64,000 nt of DNA, taken from NCBI GenBank assembly GCA_040757085.1, contig JBFLXJ010000023.1, forward strand, positions 1 to 64,000, written 5' to 3'. Positions 63,972 through 64,000 of the stretch are shown in pieces (the first letter of the stretch is position 1; every line of letters starts with the position of its first letter). The notes below the pieces were generated by a model that saw nothing but the letters and a program-made list of their open reading frames with translations, was not told where the DNA came from and ran no database searches. Source of the DNA: Bacillota bacterium (lineage in GTDB: Bacteria > Bacillota > Sulfobacillia > JACIYH01). Made by a program: the position numbers and the translations under genes.

Positions 63972-64000
63972 ATGATGCGGAGATTAGCGGTACTCTGGGA
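63972..64000 (+). CDS. Start of a further gene, cut by the window end
   Basis: An ATG at 63972 preceded by GACGGGAGGTTGGGCC, a strong ribosome binding site. Only nine codons are visible (MMRRLAVLW), which could begin a signal peptide or other gene. The 250 bp upstream (63721-63971) show no other gene. Confidence 0.4.

Overview
The window comes from a high-GC Bacillota (Firmicutes) chromosome, most likely a deep-branching, anaerobic Clostridia-like lineage. The evidence is a SCIFF peptide with its radical-SAM maturase, a walRK-yycHI operon, an RNA polymerase delta subunit, a YqhV-like protein, KamA, strong GGAGG ribosome binding sites and frequent GTG/TTG starts. I cannot name a genus.

The window has two halves. 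The left half (1 to about 29.6 kb) is accessory DNA. It starts with a decaying set of DUF1670-family genes (10-4534) interrupted by an IS3-family insertion sequence (1501-2774) and followed by an ORF-less group II intron with an intact domain V (about 2986-3657). Next is a likely defence island (5.3-17.2 kb): a small PUA/EVE-like protein, a frameshifted three-repeat protein, an unknown 206-aa protein, a PD-(D/E)XK-type nuclease, a dGTPase-family HD phosphohydrolase, an IS21 remnant and a 1659-aa STAND NTPase with an N-terminal Cap4-like nuclease domain (Avs-like).

From 17384 to 29596 lies a 12.2-kb integrated element. It is bounded by 46-bp direct repeats of the 3' half of a tRNA-Thr(CGU) gene. 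It carries a tyrosine integrase, an excisionase, a lytic transglycosylase, two exported proteins of unknown function, a replication-relaxation (Replic_Relax) protein, an HU-like protein and a DUF927 helicase/primase-like protein. It also holds three unusual noncoding repeat arrays. The most striking has 13 exact copies of an 8-mer, eight in one orientation and five in the other, converging on an AT-rich core next to the DUF927 gene; it looks like a replication origin. Neither tRNA repeat has the 5' half of the tRNA, so the intact gene must lie further left and the defence-rich left part is probably a second element in tandem at the same tRNA.

The right half (29.7-64 kb) is chromosomal backbone. 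It has a class A beta-lactamase-fold serine hydrolase; a racemase/amidase/DUF1028 group; two M23 peptidases; the SCIFF peptide and maturase; phosphosulfolactate synthase; an MFS transporter; the essential cell-wall stress operon (peptidase MA-like, walR, walK, yycH, yycI, murA, htrA) with a convergent class A PBP; then speE, kamA, rpoE (delta), pyrG, sppA, a Yip1-like membrane protein, a carboxyltransferase of the PycB/OadA type and cca; and finally a CDF metal transporter and a PhzF-family protein on the minus strand. Most of the genes from 41.8 to 61.5 kb lie on one strand with short gaps or overlaps, typical of long housekeeping operons.
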